From positions 93,402 to 157,401 of the forward strand of contig NZ_MKUD01000088.1 of the NCBI RefSeq assembly GCF_001898575.1: a stretch of DNA of 64,000 bases. Reading direction: 5' to 3'. This DNA comes from Spirosoma sp. 48-14. GTDB lineage: Bacteria > Bacteroidota > Bacteroidia > Cytophagales > Spirosomataceae. Positions 1 to 8,594 of this stretch are shown in pieces. The notes below the pieces were generated by a model, which made no database searches, was not told the DNA's origin, and saw only the letters and a program-made list of their open reading frames with translations. Every line of letters starts with the position of its first letter. Within the stretch, counting starts at the first letter, position 1. A program made the translations under genes and the position numbers.

Positions 1-1
1 T

Positions 2-823
2 CTTGTTGTTTCAACAGTATCCATTATCCATTATTCAGTATCCATTGGCACCTGTCTGGCACAGTCGCCCTATCAGCTACGCACAGGCCGCGAAATCGGT
101 TTATTGGGAGCGGGAGCCGTAACGCTTGGGGCATCGGTCGCGCTGACCAAGGCTATTGATCCACTTACGCCCGCCGAAATTGCCTCACTCAATCGGGGGG
201 ATATTAGTTCCTTCGACCGCAATGCTACTTTTCATTGGTCGACCTCGGCTGATAAATGGAGCGATGTTGCGCTGGTAGGTACAGTTGGAGCAGCAGGGGT
301 AGTGTCGCTGGGTTTGCAACCCATACGGCAGGATTTTAAGACCGTAGCCATTATGTATGTCGAAACGCTGCTCCTGGCGAATGGCATTGAGCGGACAGTC
401 AAATCAGTAACCCAGCGTACCAGGCCGTATGTGTACAATTCACTAGTTCCACTGGATGAAAAGCTGGACCGAACCTCACGACAGTCCTTCTTTTCGGGCC
501 ATGCGACCAATGCCTTTGCCACGGCTGTTTTTACGAGTGAGGTCTTTCGGCATTATTTTCCGCATTCCAAATTAAGACCTGTGGTCTGGGTAGGAACACT
601 TGGGCTGGCGTCAGCTACGGCCCTGTTTCGGTACGAAGCTGGTTTACACTATCCGACGGACCTGCTGGCTGGTGCTGCGTTTGGCTCCCTGGTCGGCTGG
701 GGGATTCCCAAGCTTCATCAGATCAAAAAGAATAGTGATCTAGGGAAACGGCTGGATGTGCAGCCCTGGAGTAACGGAACCGCCAACGGAATCTATATGC
801 GGTTGGCCGTGTTCTCGCGTTAA
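2..823 (+). CDS. PAP2-family phosphatase (5' end off window)
   Basis: Membrane-associated acid phosphatase of the PAP2 superfamily, a family that removes phosphate from lipid phosphates such as phosphatidic acid or undecaprenyl diphosphate. All three signature motifs are visible: KX6RP (KSVTQRTRP, bases about 400-426), SGH (about 494-502) and RX5HX3D (RYEAGLHYPTD, about 629-661). The reading frame is open back to base 2 and the residues before the TTG at 104 look like part of the gene (...LAQSPYQLRTGREIG), so the true start probably lies before the window and 104 should not be taken as the start. The substrate cannot be told from the sequence. The next gene, metF, starts 51 bases downstream and is functionally unrelated. 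Confidence 0.85.
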   Translation, partial: LVVSTVSIIHYSVSIGTCLAQSPYQLRTGREIGLLGAGAVTLGASVALTKAIDPLTPAEIASLNRGDISSFDRNATFHWSTSADKWSDVALVGTVGAAGVVSLGLQPIRQDFKTVAIMYVETLLLANGIERTVKSVTQRTRPYVYNSLVPLDEKLDRTSRQSFFSGHATNAFATAVFTSEVFRHYFPHSKLRPVVWVGTLGLASATALFRYEAGLHYPTDLLAGAAFGSLVGWGIPKLHQIKKNSDLGKRLDVQPWSNGTANGIYMRLAVFSR

Positions 824-874
824 CGGTTACGTACTGCTGCCAGACGACCTTTAAGCGACAACAGTGTTTGACGA

Positions 875-1834
875 ATGACTAAAATTACGGATCATATAAA
901 AGCCGCAAACGGCAAGCCCATTTTTTCGATTGAAGTTATACCGCCCATTAAAGGCGATAATCTTAAGAATCTGCTCGACAACATCGAGCCATTGATGGAG
1001 TTTAAACCGCCGTTTATCGACGTTACCTACCACCGGGAGGAATACATCGAACGGCCCTTGCCCGACGGAACCATTCAGAAAATAGTAACCCGTAAACGGC
1101 CCGGTACGGTAGGTATTTGTGCGGCTATCATGCATAAGTTCGGTGTAGACCCGGTACCGCACGTACTTTGTGGTGGGTTTACCCGCGAAGAAACCGAAGA
1201 TTTTCTGATCGATCTGCATTACCTCGGCATTGATAACGCCCTGGTGCTTCGTGGCGACCCCGCCAAGCCGTTTACAACCTTCAAGCCCAAAGAAAACGGT
1301 TACTCATATGCGAGTGAACTGGTAGAGCAGGTCGCCAACATGAACCGGGGTATTTATCTGCATGAGGAAGATACGGCCCTGGCGCCAAGTGATTTCTGTA
1401 TCGGGGTGGCTGCTTATCCTGAAAAGCATTTTGAGGCTCTCGACCACGACATTGACTTTCACTACCTCAAGCAGAAAATTGACAAGGGGGCGGATTACAT
1501 CGTGACCCAGATGTTTTTTGATAATAAAAAATTTCTGGATTTTGTGGCCCGGTGTCGACAGGAAGGCATCTCTGTGCCGATCATTCCAGGTTTGAAACCC
1601 CTCAGCACACGGAAGCAACTTCAGATTCTGCCCAAACTCTTCCATCTGGAAATTCCAGAAGACCTGCGGAAGGCCGTTGAAGCCTGCGAAAACGATCAGC
1701 AGGCCCGGCAGGTTGGGGTGGAGTGGTGTATCCAGCAATGTCGGGAACTCACGGCAGCTGGCGCACCTGTCCTGCATTTTTATACGATGGGGAAAGCTGA
1801 TAATATCATGAAAATTGCCCGCGAACTGTTCTGA
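875..1834 (+). CDS. metF: Methylenetetrahydrofolate reductase
   Basis: Cytosolic FAD enzyme that reduces 5,10-methylene-THF to 5-methyl-THF for methionine synthesis. The 319-residue product is slightly longer than E. coli MetF (about 296). The N-terminal beta strand FSIEVIPP carries the conserved acid (E20), and VLRGDP (D128) matches the flavin/folate-contacting Asp motif of the family. The TIM-barrel C-terminus ends with HFYTMGKADNIMKIA, typical of MetF. The ATG at 875 gives the usual N-terminus. The downstream dioxygenase-like gene follows 36 bases later on the same strand, but no pathway link is evident. Confidence 0.95.
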   Translation: MTKITDHIKAANGKPIFSIEVIPPIKGDNLKNLLDNIEPLMEFKPPFIDVTYHREEYIERPLPDGTIQKIVTRKRPGTVGICAAIMHKFGVDPVPHVLCGGFTREETEDFLIDLHYLGIDNALVLRGDPAKPFTTFKPKENGYSYASELVEQVANMNRGIYLHEEDTALAPSDFCIGVAAYPEKHFEALDHDIDFHYLKQKIDKGADYIVTQMFFDNKKFLDFVARCRQEGISVPIIPGLKPLSTRKQLQILPKLFHLEIPEDLRKAVEACENDQQARQVGVEWCIQQCRELTAAGAPVLHFYTMGKADNIMKIARELF

Positions 1835-1870
1835 TTCAATAGGGTAGTAGGGTAAGGGCAGAGAGAAATT

Positions 1871-2632
1871 ATGCTACGTGACACCGAAATTAATCAGTTT
1901 ATCCGCGACGGGTTTGTTCGTATTGATAATGCCTTTTCGCGTGAACTAGCCGATGAAGGCCGCGCGATTTTGTGGAAAGACACGGGATGTGATCCCACTG
2001 ATTCTACGACCTGGACACAGCCTGTTATTCGGTTGGGCGGTTATGCACAGGAGCCTTTCCAAAAAGCGGTCAATACCCCCAGGCTACACGATGCCTTCGA
2101 TCAACTGGTTGGTAAAGGACGCTGGGAGCCGCGCAACAGTTTAGGGACGTTTCCGGTCCGGTTTCCAAGTCCTGACGATCCGGGGGATACGGGCTGGCAT
2201 GCCGAAGCGAGTTTTGCGGGTGAAGATGGGTCATGGCGATTGAATATATCTTCGAAAGGACGGGCCTTGCTCATGCTGTTCCTGTTCTCGGATGTGGGGC
2301 CTGACGACGCGCCAACCCGAATTCTGGTGGGTTCGCATCGGGATGTACCGAAATGGCTGGAACCAGCTGGCGATCATGGGTTGTCGTTTATAGAACTGGC
2401 GCAGCAATTTGATGAATCTACCCTGAATCGCCCGGTTGAGCTGGCAACGGGCCCGGCCGGAACCGTATACCTCTGTCATCCCTTTCTGGTTCATGCCGCT
2501 CAGCCCCATCGGGGTTCGGTCCCCCGGTTTATGGCCCAACCCCCTTTACTTCCGGCCGAACCCTTGCAGCTTCATCGATCGGATGGGGATTATTCTCCGG
2601 TCGAGCAGGCGATTCGTTTAGGCCTGAAATAA
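1871..2632 (+). CDS. Phytanoyl-CoA dioxygenase-like protein
   Basis: Predicted Fe(II)/2-oxoglutarate-dependent oxygenase of the PhyH superfamily, 253 residues. The likely iron ligands are H110 and E112 in GWHAEAS, with distal H208 in LCHPFLVHAAQPHRG; R214 is placed to bind 2-oxoglutarate. Asp in the usual HxD motif is replaced by Glu, which the fold tolerates. There is no signal peptide, so it should act in the cytoplasm. Bacterial members hydroxylate very varied small molecules, so the substrate is unknown. The gene follows metF closely, and the 166 bases after it separate it from convergent rhaT. Confidence 0.8.
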   Translation: MLRDTEINQFIRDGFVRIDNAFSRELADEGRAILWKDTGCDPTDSTTWTQPVIRLGGYAQEPFQKAVNTPRLHDAFDQLVGKGRWEPRNSLGTFPVRFPSPDDPGDTGWHAEASFAGEDGSWRLNISSKGRALLMLFLFSDVGPDDAPTRILVGSHRDVPKWLEPAGDHGLSFIELAQQFDESTLNRPVELATGPAGTVYLCHPFLVHAAQPHRGSVPRFMAQPPLLPAEPLQLHRSDGDYSPVEQAIRLGLK

Positions 2633-2798
2633 GAAAATGGTCACTTCGTCTGTCGGAAGACTAATTGAAGCAACCAGTTGGTTTTACTGGAAATGCGTTT
2701 TGTTACGCGGCTAAGTAGTTTCGATACGTTCTAAGAGAAAGCGCGATAGTGAGAATACTTAGCCTGACAAAATGGAATAGACGTATCTTCTTCCTGGC

Positions 2799-3851
2799 TC
2801 AAAGAGAATTGCCAATTCCCACCAGGACGATTGAAATAAGGATCACTACAATTCCGGTGATGAAGGTACGAAATGTAGCCCCCGACACACCCGACCACTC
2901 TTTCAGATACAAGCCCCACAGATTCGCCGTTAGAATGATGGTTGCCATATGGGTAATCCAGGAGCTGGCTCCATTGCCCAGTTTACTTTCGCCCATTCCG
3001 TAGAAGAAAAACTGAAGAAACCACATAGTACCCGCAGTTGCCGAAAAAAGAACATTGGCCAGAATGGGTGTTTGCGTATTCGTGTAATTGCTGAAGGTCT
3101 TATTTCTGGCGTTTAGATACATACACCACAAAAAGTTAGTAGTTAGCCCACCCCATAACAATACCACATAGGTTACATTATTCTGAAACAGGGGGTTACA
3201 ACCTTGTAAAACGGCTTGATCGGCCAGGGGCTTACCGGCTTCGATGCCATAGTTGAAGAATGCACTTAGTATACCTGAGATGACAGCAATTGTTAGGCCC
3301 TTCACGATGTTGAACTCTTTGACAGAGGCTTTCTTTTCAGCATCCGAAAGCTCTGCTTCTTTCATCATGCCCGCTTTACCCGAGATCGCAATCCCGATGA
3401 GGCAGCATAGTACACCCAGTAATACTAACCTGCCACCACTTGAGCCGAGCATGTCGGTAAACGAGACTTTTCCTTGTATAGGGTTAATCGTATAGTAGAT
3501 GGAAGGTACCAGGGCCCCAAAAGCTGAACTGAACCCTAATACGACGGAATTGCCCAGCGACATACCGAGATAGCGAACGCCCAGTCCATACGTAAGGCCA
3601 CCGATGCCCCACAACAAACCAAATACGATTGTTAGCATCTTGACACTTGCATCGGCCGAGGCTATTATGGCAGGGAAATCGGGGATGGTTAAGTAGGCGG
3701 CTAAAGGCGGTACAATGAGCCAGGAAAAAAGACCTCCAATAATCCAATAGCTTTCCCAGGCCCATCCTTTCACTTTATTAAAGGGCATGTAAAAGCTGCC
3801 CGAAAAACCGCCACCAATTGTGTGGTAAATGATGCCAATCAGAACTTGCAT
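2799..3851 (-). CDS. rhaT: L-rhamnose/proton symporter
   Basis: Inner-membrane L-rhamnose:H+ symporter of the RhaT family in the drug/metabolite transporter superfamily. The 350 residues form about ten hydrophobic helices, starting at the very N-terminus (IGIIYHTIGGGFSGSFYMPF) as in E. coli RhaT (344 residues). Family-like segments include KGWAWESYWIIGG and YTNTQTPILANVLFSATAGTMWFLQFFFYGMG. It is divergent from rhaD across a 541-base intergenic region, so the two sides probably share regulation. Base composition is somewhat AT-richer than the enzymes of the locus, as is usual for membrane proteins. Confidence 0.95.
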   Translation of the reverse strand: MQVLIGIIYHTIGGGFSGSFYMPFNKVKGWAWESYWIIGGLFSWLIVPPLAAYLTIPDFPAIIASADASVKMLTIVFGLLWGIGGLTYGLGVRYLGMSLGNSVVLGFSSAFGALVPSIYYTINPIQGKVSFTDMLGSSGGRLVLLGVLCCLIGIAISGKAGMMKEAELSDAEKKASVKEFNIVKGLTIAVISGILSAFFNYGIEAGKPLADQAVLQGCNPLFQNNVTYVVLLWGGLTTNFLWCMYLNARNKTFSNYTNTQTPILANVLFSATAGTMWFLQFFFYGMGESKLGNGASSWITHMATIILTANLWGLYLKEWSGVSGATFRTFITGIVVILISIVLVGIGNSL

Positions 3852-4392
3852 AAAGAAATCAATTACAATACTATGTTAAACGCTGGTCGGTAGCCGTTAC
3901 GGCCTATAGTTTGACGTGGCTAAATACGTTCTACTCGATTCTGATTGTTAGTGGTTACTGAGATTGCTGGAAGCCAGTCTACTGAGTGGAACCATCTTCG
4001 ATAATCCACTCAATTTACGCGACCTGACTATTGCTGCAAGCTGAAAAGAATTGACTGTAGGAATATACCTATCCAGACTACAACCACGATTCTCAAAAAT
4101 TATGAATTACACTCATTATTCATAATTTTTAACAAATTTATCCTTATTTGCTCGTCGAACTCACCTGCTCTCTCCTGTATAGTATTATCTGGTCTTTTGG
4201 GAGTCATTTGTTGCCATTTAAGGTCATTCGCTAGCTATACTAATGAATGCCTGCCGAATGCCCAGATACGTATTCCAACCGAAAAAAAAGAATCTCTTTT
4301 GTAGCAGGAGAGTGCATGACACAGGAGAAATCAAATAAAACGTACTTTGCCTAAAAACAAGATTTCGGAAAGATACTACTTACAATTTATCT
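3852..4392. promoter_or_regulatory. Divergent rhaT-rhaD intergenic region
   Basis: This 541-base AT-rich gap between the divergently transcribed rhaT and rhaD must hold both promoters. No clear TAnnTTTG box was found for either side. It contains one striking perfect inverted repeat (listed separately at 4095-4130). No ORF of credible quality and no tRNA-like fold was seen. No rhamnose regulator gene lies in the window. Confidence 0.6.
4095..4130. promoter_or_regulatory. AT-rich perfect palindrome, possible operator
   Basis: Two 13-bp arms (4095-4107 and 4118-4130, AAAAATTATGAAT and its complement) are separated by 10 bases. The dyad centre-to-centre distance of about two helical turns would suit a dimeric regulator binding one DNA face. 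The stem is nearly all A/T, with no GC-rich base and no gene end nearby, so a terminator is unlikely. It lies 244 bases before rhaT and 262 before rhaD, close to the middle of the gap. Function is inferred from position only. Confidence 0.4.
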
Positions 4393-6498
4393 ATGAATAC
4401 GACGCAAGCGTTCAACTACGTTAGCTATCTCTGGGATGATCAGAAAGCCGCAGAGCTCGCGGGTGATGAAGTAGCTTTGTTTATTTATCGTTCTAACCTG
4501 CTGGGTGCTGACCTGCGTCTGACGAACTACGCCGGTGGAAATACATCGGTTAAGCTGATGGAAACCAATCCATTAACCGGCGAGCCTGTTGAGGTGATGT
4601 GGGTGAAAGGGTCTGGTGGAGATATTGGTACACTGACCAAAAAAGGCTGTGCCAATCTGTATGTTGATCGTTTGCATGCGCTGAAAAGCCGCTACCGGGG
4701 TCTGGAATTTGAAGATGAAATGGTTGGTCTTTTTGATCACTGCCTCTTCGATCCCAAATGTGCCGCGCCATCCATCGATACACCCCTGCATGGATTGCTC
4801 CCCTTTAAGCACATCGACCACCTGCACCCTGATGCCCTGATTGCCATAGCTGCCAGCAAAGACGGTGAAGCGATCATGCATGAAATCTGGGGAGATCAGA
4901 TGGCCTGGATTCCCTGGCAGCGGCCTGGTTTCGATCTGGGCCTGAAGCTGGAAGAAGCTGTTAAGAAAAATCCGAACCTTCGGGGGATTATCCTGGGTGG
5001 CCATGGGCTGTTCACCTGGGGGAATACGTCCTACGAATCATACATGAATACGCTGGAAGTGATTGAACAGGCATCAGAATACCTGCATCAGAACTTCGGT
5101 AAAAAGCGCCCAGTGTTTGGAGGAGTAGCTCGCCAGAGTGAAACGGCTGAAACCCGAAAAAAACTGGCAGCCGACCTGATGCCGACCTTACGCGGATTGG
5201 CGTCTAGCTATCGGCAGATGATCGGTCATTTCACCGACGACGAACGGGTATTGGAATTTGTGAACTCCAACGACTTGCCTCGTCTGGCTCGCCTGGGTAC
5301 AAGCTGCCCTGACCACTTCCTGCGTACCAAAATCCGTCCGTTAGTGCTCGACCCTGAGAAACTGACCGGCGAGGATAGTACGGCCTATCTTGGCCAGGCG
5401 TTTGCCGATTATCGTGCCGATTATACGGCTTATTACGAGCGTTGCAAACACCCAAACAGCCCGGCCATTCGCGATACCAACCCTGTGGTATTATTGTGGC
5501 CGGGTGTAGGTATGATGACCTTCGCCAAGGATAAGCAAACGGCTCGGGTGGCTGCTGAATTTTACACCAACGCCATCAACGTAATGAAAGGTGCCGAAGC
5601 GGTATCTGATTATGTGGGTCTGCCCGAACAGGAAGCGTTCGATATTGAGTACTGGCTGCTCGAAGAAGCGAAGCTCCAGCGCATGCCAAAGCCGAAACCG
5701 CTGTCGGGCAAAATTGCCCTGATTACGGGTAGTGCGGGTGGTATCGGTAAGGCTATTGCCAAAAAATTCCTGTCGGAAGGGGCTGTAGTTGTTATCAACG
5801 ATAATGATGCCGACCGTCTGGCAGGTGCCAAAGAAGAGTTTCTGAAGCAATACGGAAAAGATGCCTATGCCGCTGACCAACTGGATGTAACCCAGGCCAA
5901 CACCATTGCAGCAACGTTCAATACGGCAGTTCTGGCATTTGGTGGCGTCGATATCGTGGTCAACTGCGCTGGTTTGAGTATCTCGAAGCCGATTGAAGAG
6001 CATACCGAACAAGACTGGGATTTGCTGTATGATGTACTCGTGAAAGGCCAGTTTCTGGTTACTCAGAAGGGCGTTGAAATCATGCGCAAGCAGAAACTGG
6101 GTGGAGATGTGATTAACATCGTCAGTAAAAACGCCCTGGTTTCCGGTCCTAACAATGCTGGTTATGGTTCGGCCAAGGCGGCACAACTGCACCTGAGCCG
6201 TTTGAATGCCGCCGAACTCGGCAAAGACCATATCCGGGTGAATGTGGTAAACCCCGACGCTGTTATCTCGGATTCGAAAATCTGGGCGGGTGCCTGGGCC
6301 GAAGGCCGTGCGAAGGCGTATGGCATTACGGTAGAAGAACTACCTGCTTACTACGCTAAACGGACATTGCTGAATGAGATCATCCTGCCCGACGATATTG
6401 CCAATGCCTGCCTGGCCTGCGTAAATGGCCTTCTCGCTAAATCGACCGGCAACGTGCTAAACGTAGACGGTGGCGTAGCAATGGCGTTTGTTCGGTAA
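4393..6498 (+). CDS. rhaD: Bifunctional rhamnulose-1-P aldolase / lactaldehyde dehydrogenase
   Basis: A 701-residue two-domain enzyme. The N-terminal class II aldolase/adducin domain (about 30-410) should cleave L-rhamnulose-1-phosphate to DHAP and L-lactaldehyde; candidate zinc ligands are H143 and H145 in FKHIDHLHPD and H204 in LGGHGLFTWG. The C-terminal short-chain dehydrogenase (about 438-701) has the NAD motif TGSAGGIG (445-452) and catalytic YGSAK (591-595), and should oxidise lactaldehyde to lactate. This matches the RhaEW-type fusion of Bacillus and many Bacteroidota. It is the first gene of the rightward rhamnose group. A strong hairpin and then a RAYT element follow, so readthrough into rhaI is uncertain. 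Confidence 0.93.
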   Translation: MNTTQAFNYVSYLWDDQKAAELAGDEVALFIYRSNLLGADLRLTNYAGGNTSVKLMETNPLTGEPVEVMWVKGSGGDIGTLTKKGCANLYVDRLHALKSRYRGLEFEDEMVGLFDHCLFDPKCAAPSIDTPLHGLLPFKHIDHLHPDALIAIAASKDGEAIMHEIWGDQMAWIPWQRPGFDLGLKLEEAVKKNPNLRGIILGGHGLFTWGNTSYESYMNTLEVIEQASEYLHQNFGKKRPVFGGVARQSETAETRKKLAADLMPTLRGLASSYRQMIGHFTDDERVLEFVNSNDLPRLARLGTSCPDHFLRTKIRPLVLDPEKLTGEDSTAYLGQAFADYRADYTAYYERCKHPNSPAIRDTNPVVLLWPGVGMMTFAKDKQTARVAAEFYTNAINVMKGAEAVSDYVGLPEQEAFDIEYWLLEEAKLQRMPKPKPLSGKIALITGSAGGIGKAIAKKFLSEGAVVVINDNDADRLAGAKEEFLKQYGKDAYAADQLDVTQANTIAATFNTAVLAFGGVDIVVNCAGLSISKPIEEHTEQDWDLLYDVLVKGQFLVTQKGVEIMRKQKLGGDVINIVSKNALVSGPNNAGYGSAKAAQLHLSRLNAAELGKDHIRVNVVNPDAVISDSKIWAGAWAEGRAKAYGITVEELPAYYAKRTLLNEIILPDDIANACLACVNGLLAKSTGNVLNVDGGVAMAFVR

Positions 6499-6523
6499 AA
6501 GCTCCAACCCCAAAGGGGGATAA

Positions 6524-6556
6524 ATTGTGGTGTCAGTAAGAAACTGACACCACAAT
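6524..6556. terminator. Hairpin downstream of rhaD
   Basis: A perfect 14-bp inverted repeat (6524-6537 and 6543-6556) with a 5-base loop lies 25 bases after the rhaD stop. It has no downstream T run, so it may stabilise or end the rhaD transcript rather than be a classical terminator. Its last base is the first base of the RAYT element's terminal repeat, so it may mark the insertion point. Confidence 0.5.
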
Positions 6557-7167
6557 AATTATCAGCCCACAAATTTATTTGTGGGTTAAAATGGTAGTTT
6601 ACGCGTCATTTTCAACCGTTTTAACGGTTTTGAGAGCTAGCCAATATGGTCAGTCGGTAGTCCATAATGCACCATAAACCTCCGGTATTCTTCCTGAAAG
6701 CTTAGTTTACGATGGTGTTCTTCCTGGTTCTGAATATAGTTCCGAACGCGCGATACATGCGACTCACTGACCGAAAACGCGCCGTAACCAGTTTGCCAGG
6801 CAAAATGCGTCGCGGTCAGTTTAGTCTGATTAAACGTGTGTGAACTGCCACCTTTTAGTTGTTTCAGTACATCAGCGATTGACTTTTTGGGATTGAGCAG
6901 GAAGAGAAGATGAACGTGGTCGGCCACTCCACCAATACAGTCGACAAAGCAATCCAGATGAATTAATTGATTCAGTAGTTCGTTGTGGACAGTTGATCGG
7001 ATTGACGGATAAATGAGCGGTTGACGGTCTTTGGTGGAGAAAACAGCATGGACCCAGAGTTTCGATTTGGAGTGGCTCATAGGATAGTGGGAAAAACCGT
7101 TAAAACGGTTTTAAAAATTGATGAATGATTTTGTGATCCCACACATGAATGTGTGGGCTGATAATTA
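6556..7167. mobile_element. RAYT/IS200-like element with nested hairpins
   Basis: A compact element of about 612 bases between rhaD and rhaI. Its ends are a perfect 16-bp inverted repeat (TAATTATCAGCCCACA at 6556-6571, complement at 7152-7167). Each end folds into two small hairpins arranged symmetrically. The outer pair is 6566-6585 and 7138-7157, 9-bp stems with the same CCCACA core. The inner pair is 6614-6629 and 7093-7112, both with an AACCGTT/AACGGTT stem. A transposase gene fills the middle. This hairpin-gene-hairpin design is that of REP-associated tyrosine transposases. No target duplication is expected for this class and none was seen. Confidence 0.75.
6637..7080 (-). CDS. REP-associated tyrosine transposase (Y1/HUH)
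   Basis: A 147-residue IS200-like single-strand transposase. The HUH motif is ADHVHLLF (about residues 53-60). The candidate nucleophile is the Tyr in RNYIQNQEEHH near residue 114, followed by the basic/acidic C-terminal helix usual in this family. It lacks an accompanying TnpB. It is transcribed against the flanking rhamnose genes. Length and motifs appear intact, so it could be active. RAYTs are thought to process the REP-type hairpins that flank them, and such hairpins are present here on both sides. Confidence 0.88.
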   Translation of the reverse strand: MSHSKSKLWVHAVFSTKDRQPLIYPSIRSTVHNELLNQLIHLDCFVDCIGGVADHVHLLFLLNPKKSIADVLKQLKGGSSHTFNQTKLTATHFAWQTGYGAFSVSESHVSRVRNYIQNQEEHHRKLSFQEEYRRFMVHYGLPTDHIG

Positions 7168-7211
7168 GACGGATTCCCCAGATCGTGGATACCTATAACT
7201 TGTAAACCTTT

Positions 7212-8486
7212 ATGCAAATCGAACGCGAACACATTGCGGACTTTAACCAGTCGCAGCTGGAAGGGCACCAGCGGAAATTGTCGTACTGGACACAGGAGGT
7301 CGCCAAGGCTGAACCCATTATTCAGAAATTGATCGACTTTCAGATTGCGATTCCGAGCTGGGCATTGGGTACAGGCGGAACGCGTTTCGGACGTTTTCCG
7401 GGTGGGGGAGAGCCACGCTCGCTCGAAGAAAAAATAGAGGATGTTGGTCTGTTGCACGCGCTGAACCGCGCCAGTGGAGCTATTTCGTTGCATATTCCCT
7501 GGGACATTCCAACGGACCCACAGGCGATCAAACAATTGGCCGCTCAACACGGGCTTCGGTTCGATGCCGTCAACTCCAATACGTTTCAGGACCAACCCGA
7601 CCAGGCGGTGAGCTATAAATTCGGCTCACTGCAGCATACCGATGCGGCCGTTCGCCAGCAGGCCATTGATCACAATATCGAAGTGATCCGGCATGGCGTA
7701 GCATTGGGTTCCGATTCGCTAACGGTCTGGTTGTCGGATGGTTCCTGTTTTCCGGGTCAACTGAATTTCCGGAAAGCCTTCGATCGGACGTTGGGTAGTC
7801 TGGCCGAAATCTACGCAGCGCTGCCCAATGATTGGAAAATGTTCGTCGAGTATAAAGCGTTTGAACCCAACTTCTATTCGATGACTGTGGGCGACTGGGG
7901 CAGTAGCTTCCTATACGCTAGTAAACTCGGCCCGAAAGCCTATACGCTGGTCGATTTGGGGCACCACCTGCCTAACGCCAACATCGAGCAGATCGTAGCG
8001 ATTTTGCTGCACGAGGGTAAGTTGGGTGGATTCCACTTCAACGACTCTAAATACGGCGATGATGACCTGACTGTTGGAAGCATCCGGCCTTACCAGTTGT
8101 TCCTGATTTTTGCTGAATTGATCGATGGCATGGACGCTCGTGGGATGAACCATGCCAAAGACCTCGGCTGGATGATCGATGCCAGCCATAACGTAAAAGA
8201 TCCGCTCGAAGATCTGATCCAATCGGTCGAAGCGATTCAAATCGCTTATGCCCAGGCGCTCCTCGTTGACCGTGAAGCTCTTGAAGAAGCTCGTGAGGCC
8301 AACGACCCGGTTCGGGCACAGGAAATTTTGCAGGAAGCGTTCCGCACGGATGTTCGGCCACTGGTAGCTGAAGCGCGTCGTCGGGCAGGAGGGGCCCTAA
8401 ATCCACTGGCTCTGTTCCGCAGCCTGAACGTCCGCCAGCAACTCATCGGGGAACGTGGCGCCAAAACCGTAGCAACGGGACTTTAA
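7212..8486 (+). CDS. rhaI: L-rhamnose isomerase (P. stutzeri type)
   Basis: Metal-dependent TIM-barrel isomerase converting L-rhamnose to L-rhamnulose in the cytoplasm. At 424 residues it fits the RhaI type of Pseudomonas stutzeri rather than E. coli RhaA. E213 (VEYK), D248 and H251 (LVDLGHH), H275 (FHFND) and D283/D285 (YGDDD) occur in the order and spacing of the known metal ligands of that type, with D323 a candidate for the remaining structural ligand. The ATG at 7212 lies 44 bases after the RAYT element. The kinase follows after a repeat-containing gap of 108 bases. Confidence 0.93.
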   Translation: MQIEREHIADFNQSQLEGHQRKLSYWTQEVAKAEPIIQKLIDFQIAIPSWALGTGGTRFGRFPGGGEPRSLEEKIEDVGLLHALNRASGAISLHIPWDIPTDPQAIKQLAAQHGLRFDAVNSNTFQDQPDQAVSYKFGSLQHTDAAVRQQAIDHNIEVIRHGVALGSDSLTVWLSDGSCFPGQLNFRKAFDRTLGSLAEIYAALPNDWKMFVEYKAFEPNFYSMTVGDWGSSFLYASKLGPKAYTLVDLGHHLPNANIEQIVAILLHEGKLGGFHFNDSKYGDDDLTVGSIRPYQLFLIFAELIDGMDARGMNHAKDLGWMIDASHNVKDPLEDLIQSVEAIQIAYAQALLVDREALEEAREANDPVRAQEILQEAFRTDVRPLVAEARRRAGGALNPLALFRSLNVRQQLIGERGAKTVATGL

Positions 8487-8492
8487 ATTAAT

Positions 8493-8590
8493 GAGCGAAA
8501 GAGTGAAAGAGTGAAAGAGCGAATGCCATCCGGCAGACAGGTTTTTGCGTCAGCTATTCGCTCTTTCACTCTTTCATCCTTTCACTCTTT
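8493..8590. repeat. Inverted array of 8-bp GAGYGAAA repeats, copy 1
   Basis: Four tandem 8-bp units of the form GAGYGAAA (8493-8524) are followed by their inverted counterpart (8556-8590), giving a long hairpin with at least 20 paired bases next to the loop. It occupies the whole rhaI-kinase gap and ends four bases before the kinase ATG at 8595. A second copy of the same family is at 39678-39758. The position between genes of one transcript suggests an mRNA stability or attenuation element. Confidence 0.75.
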
Positions 8591-8594
8591 GACT

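Noticed and set aside
3852-4392. Possible tRNA or riboswitch in the large gap
   Set aside because: No cloverleaf, no conserved riboswitch core seen; only the AT-rich dyad stands out.
5491-6231. 246-codon ORF on the - strand
   Set aside because: Antisense to the dehydrogenase half of rhaD, whose motifs are intact; a shadow frame.
8493-8590. CRISPR-like short repeats
   Set aside because: Units are 8 bp without spacers and form an inverted pair; no cas genes are present.
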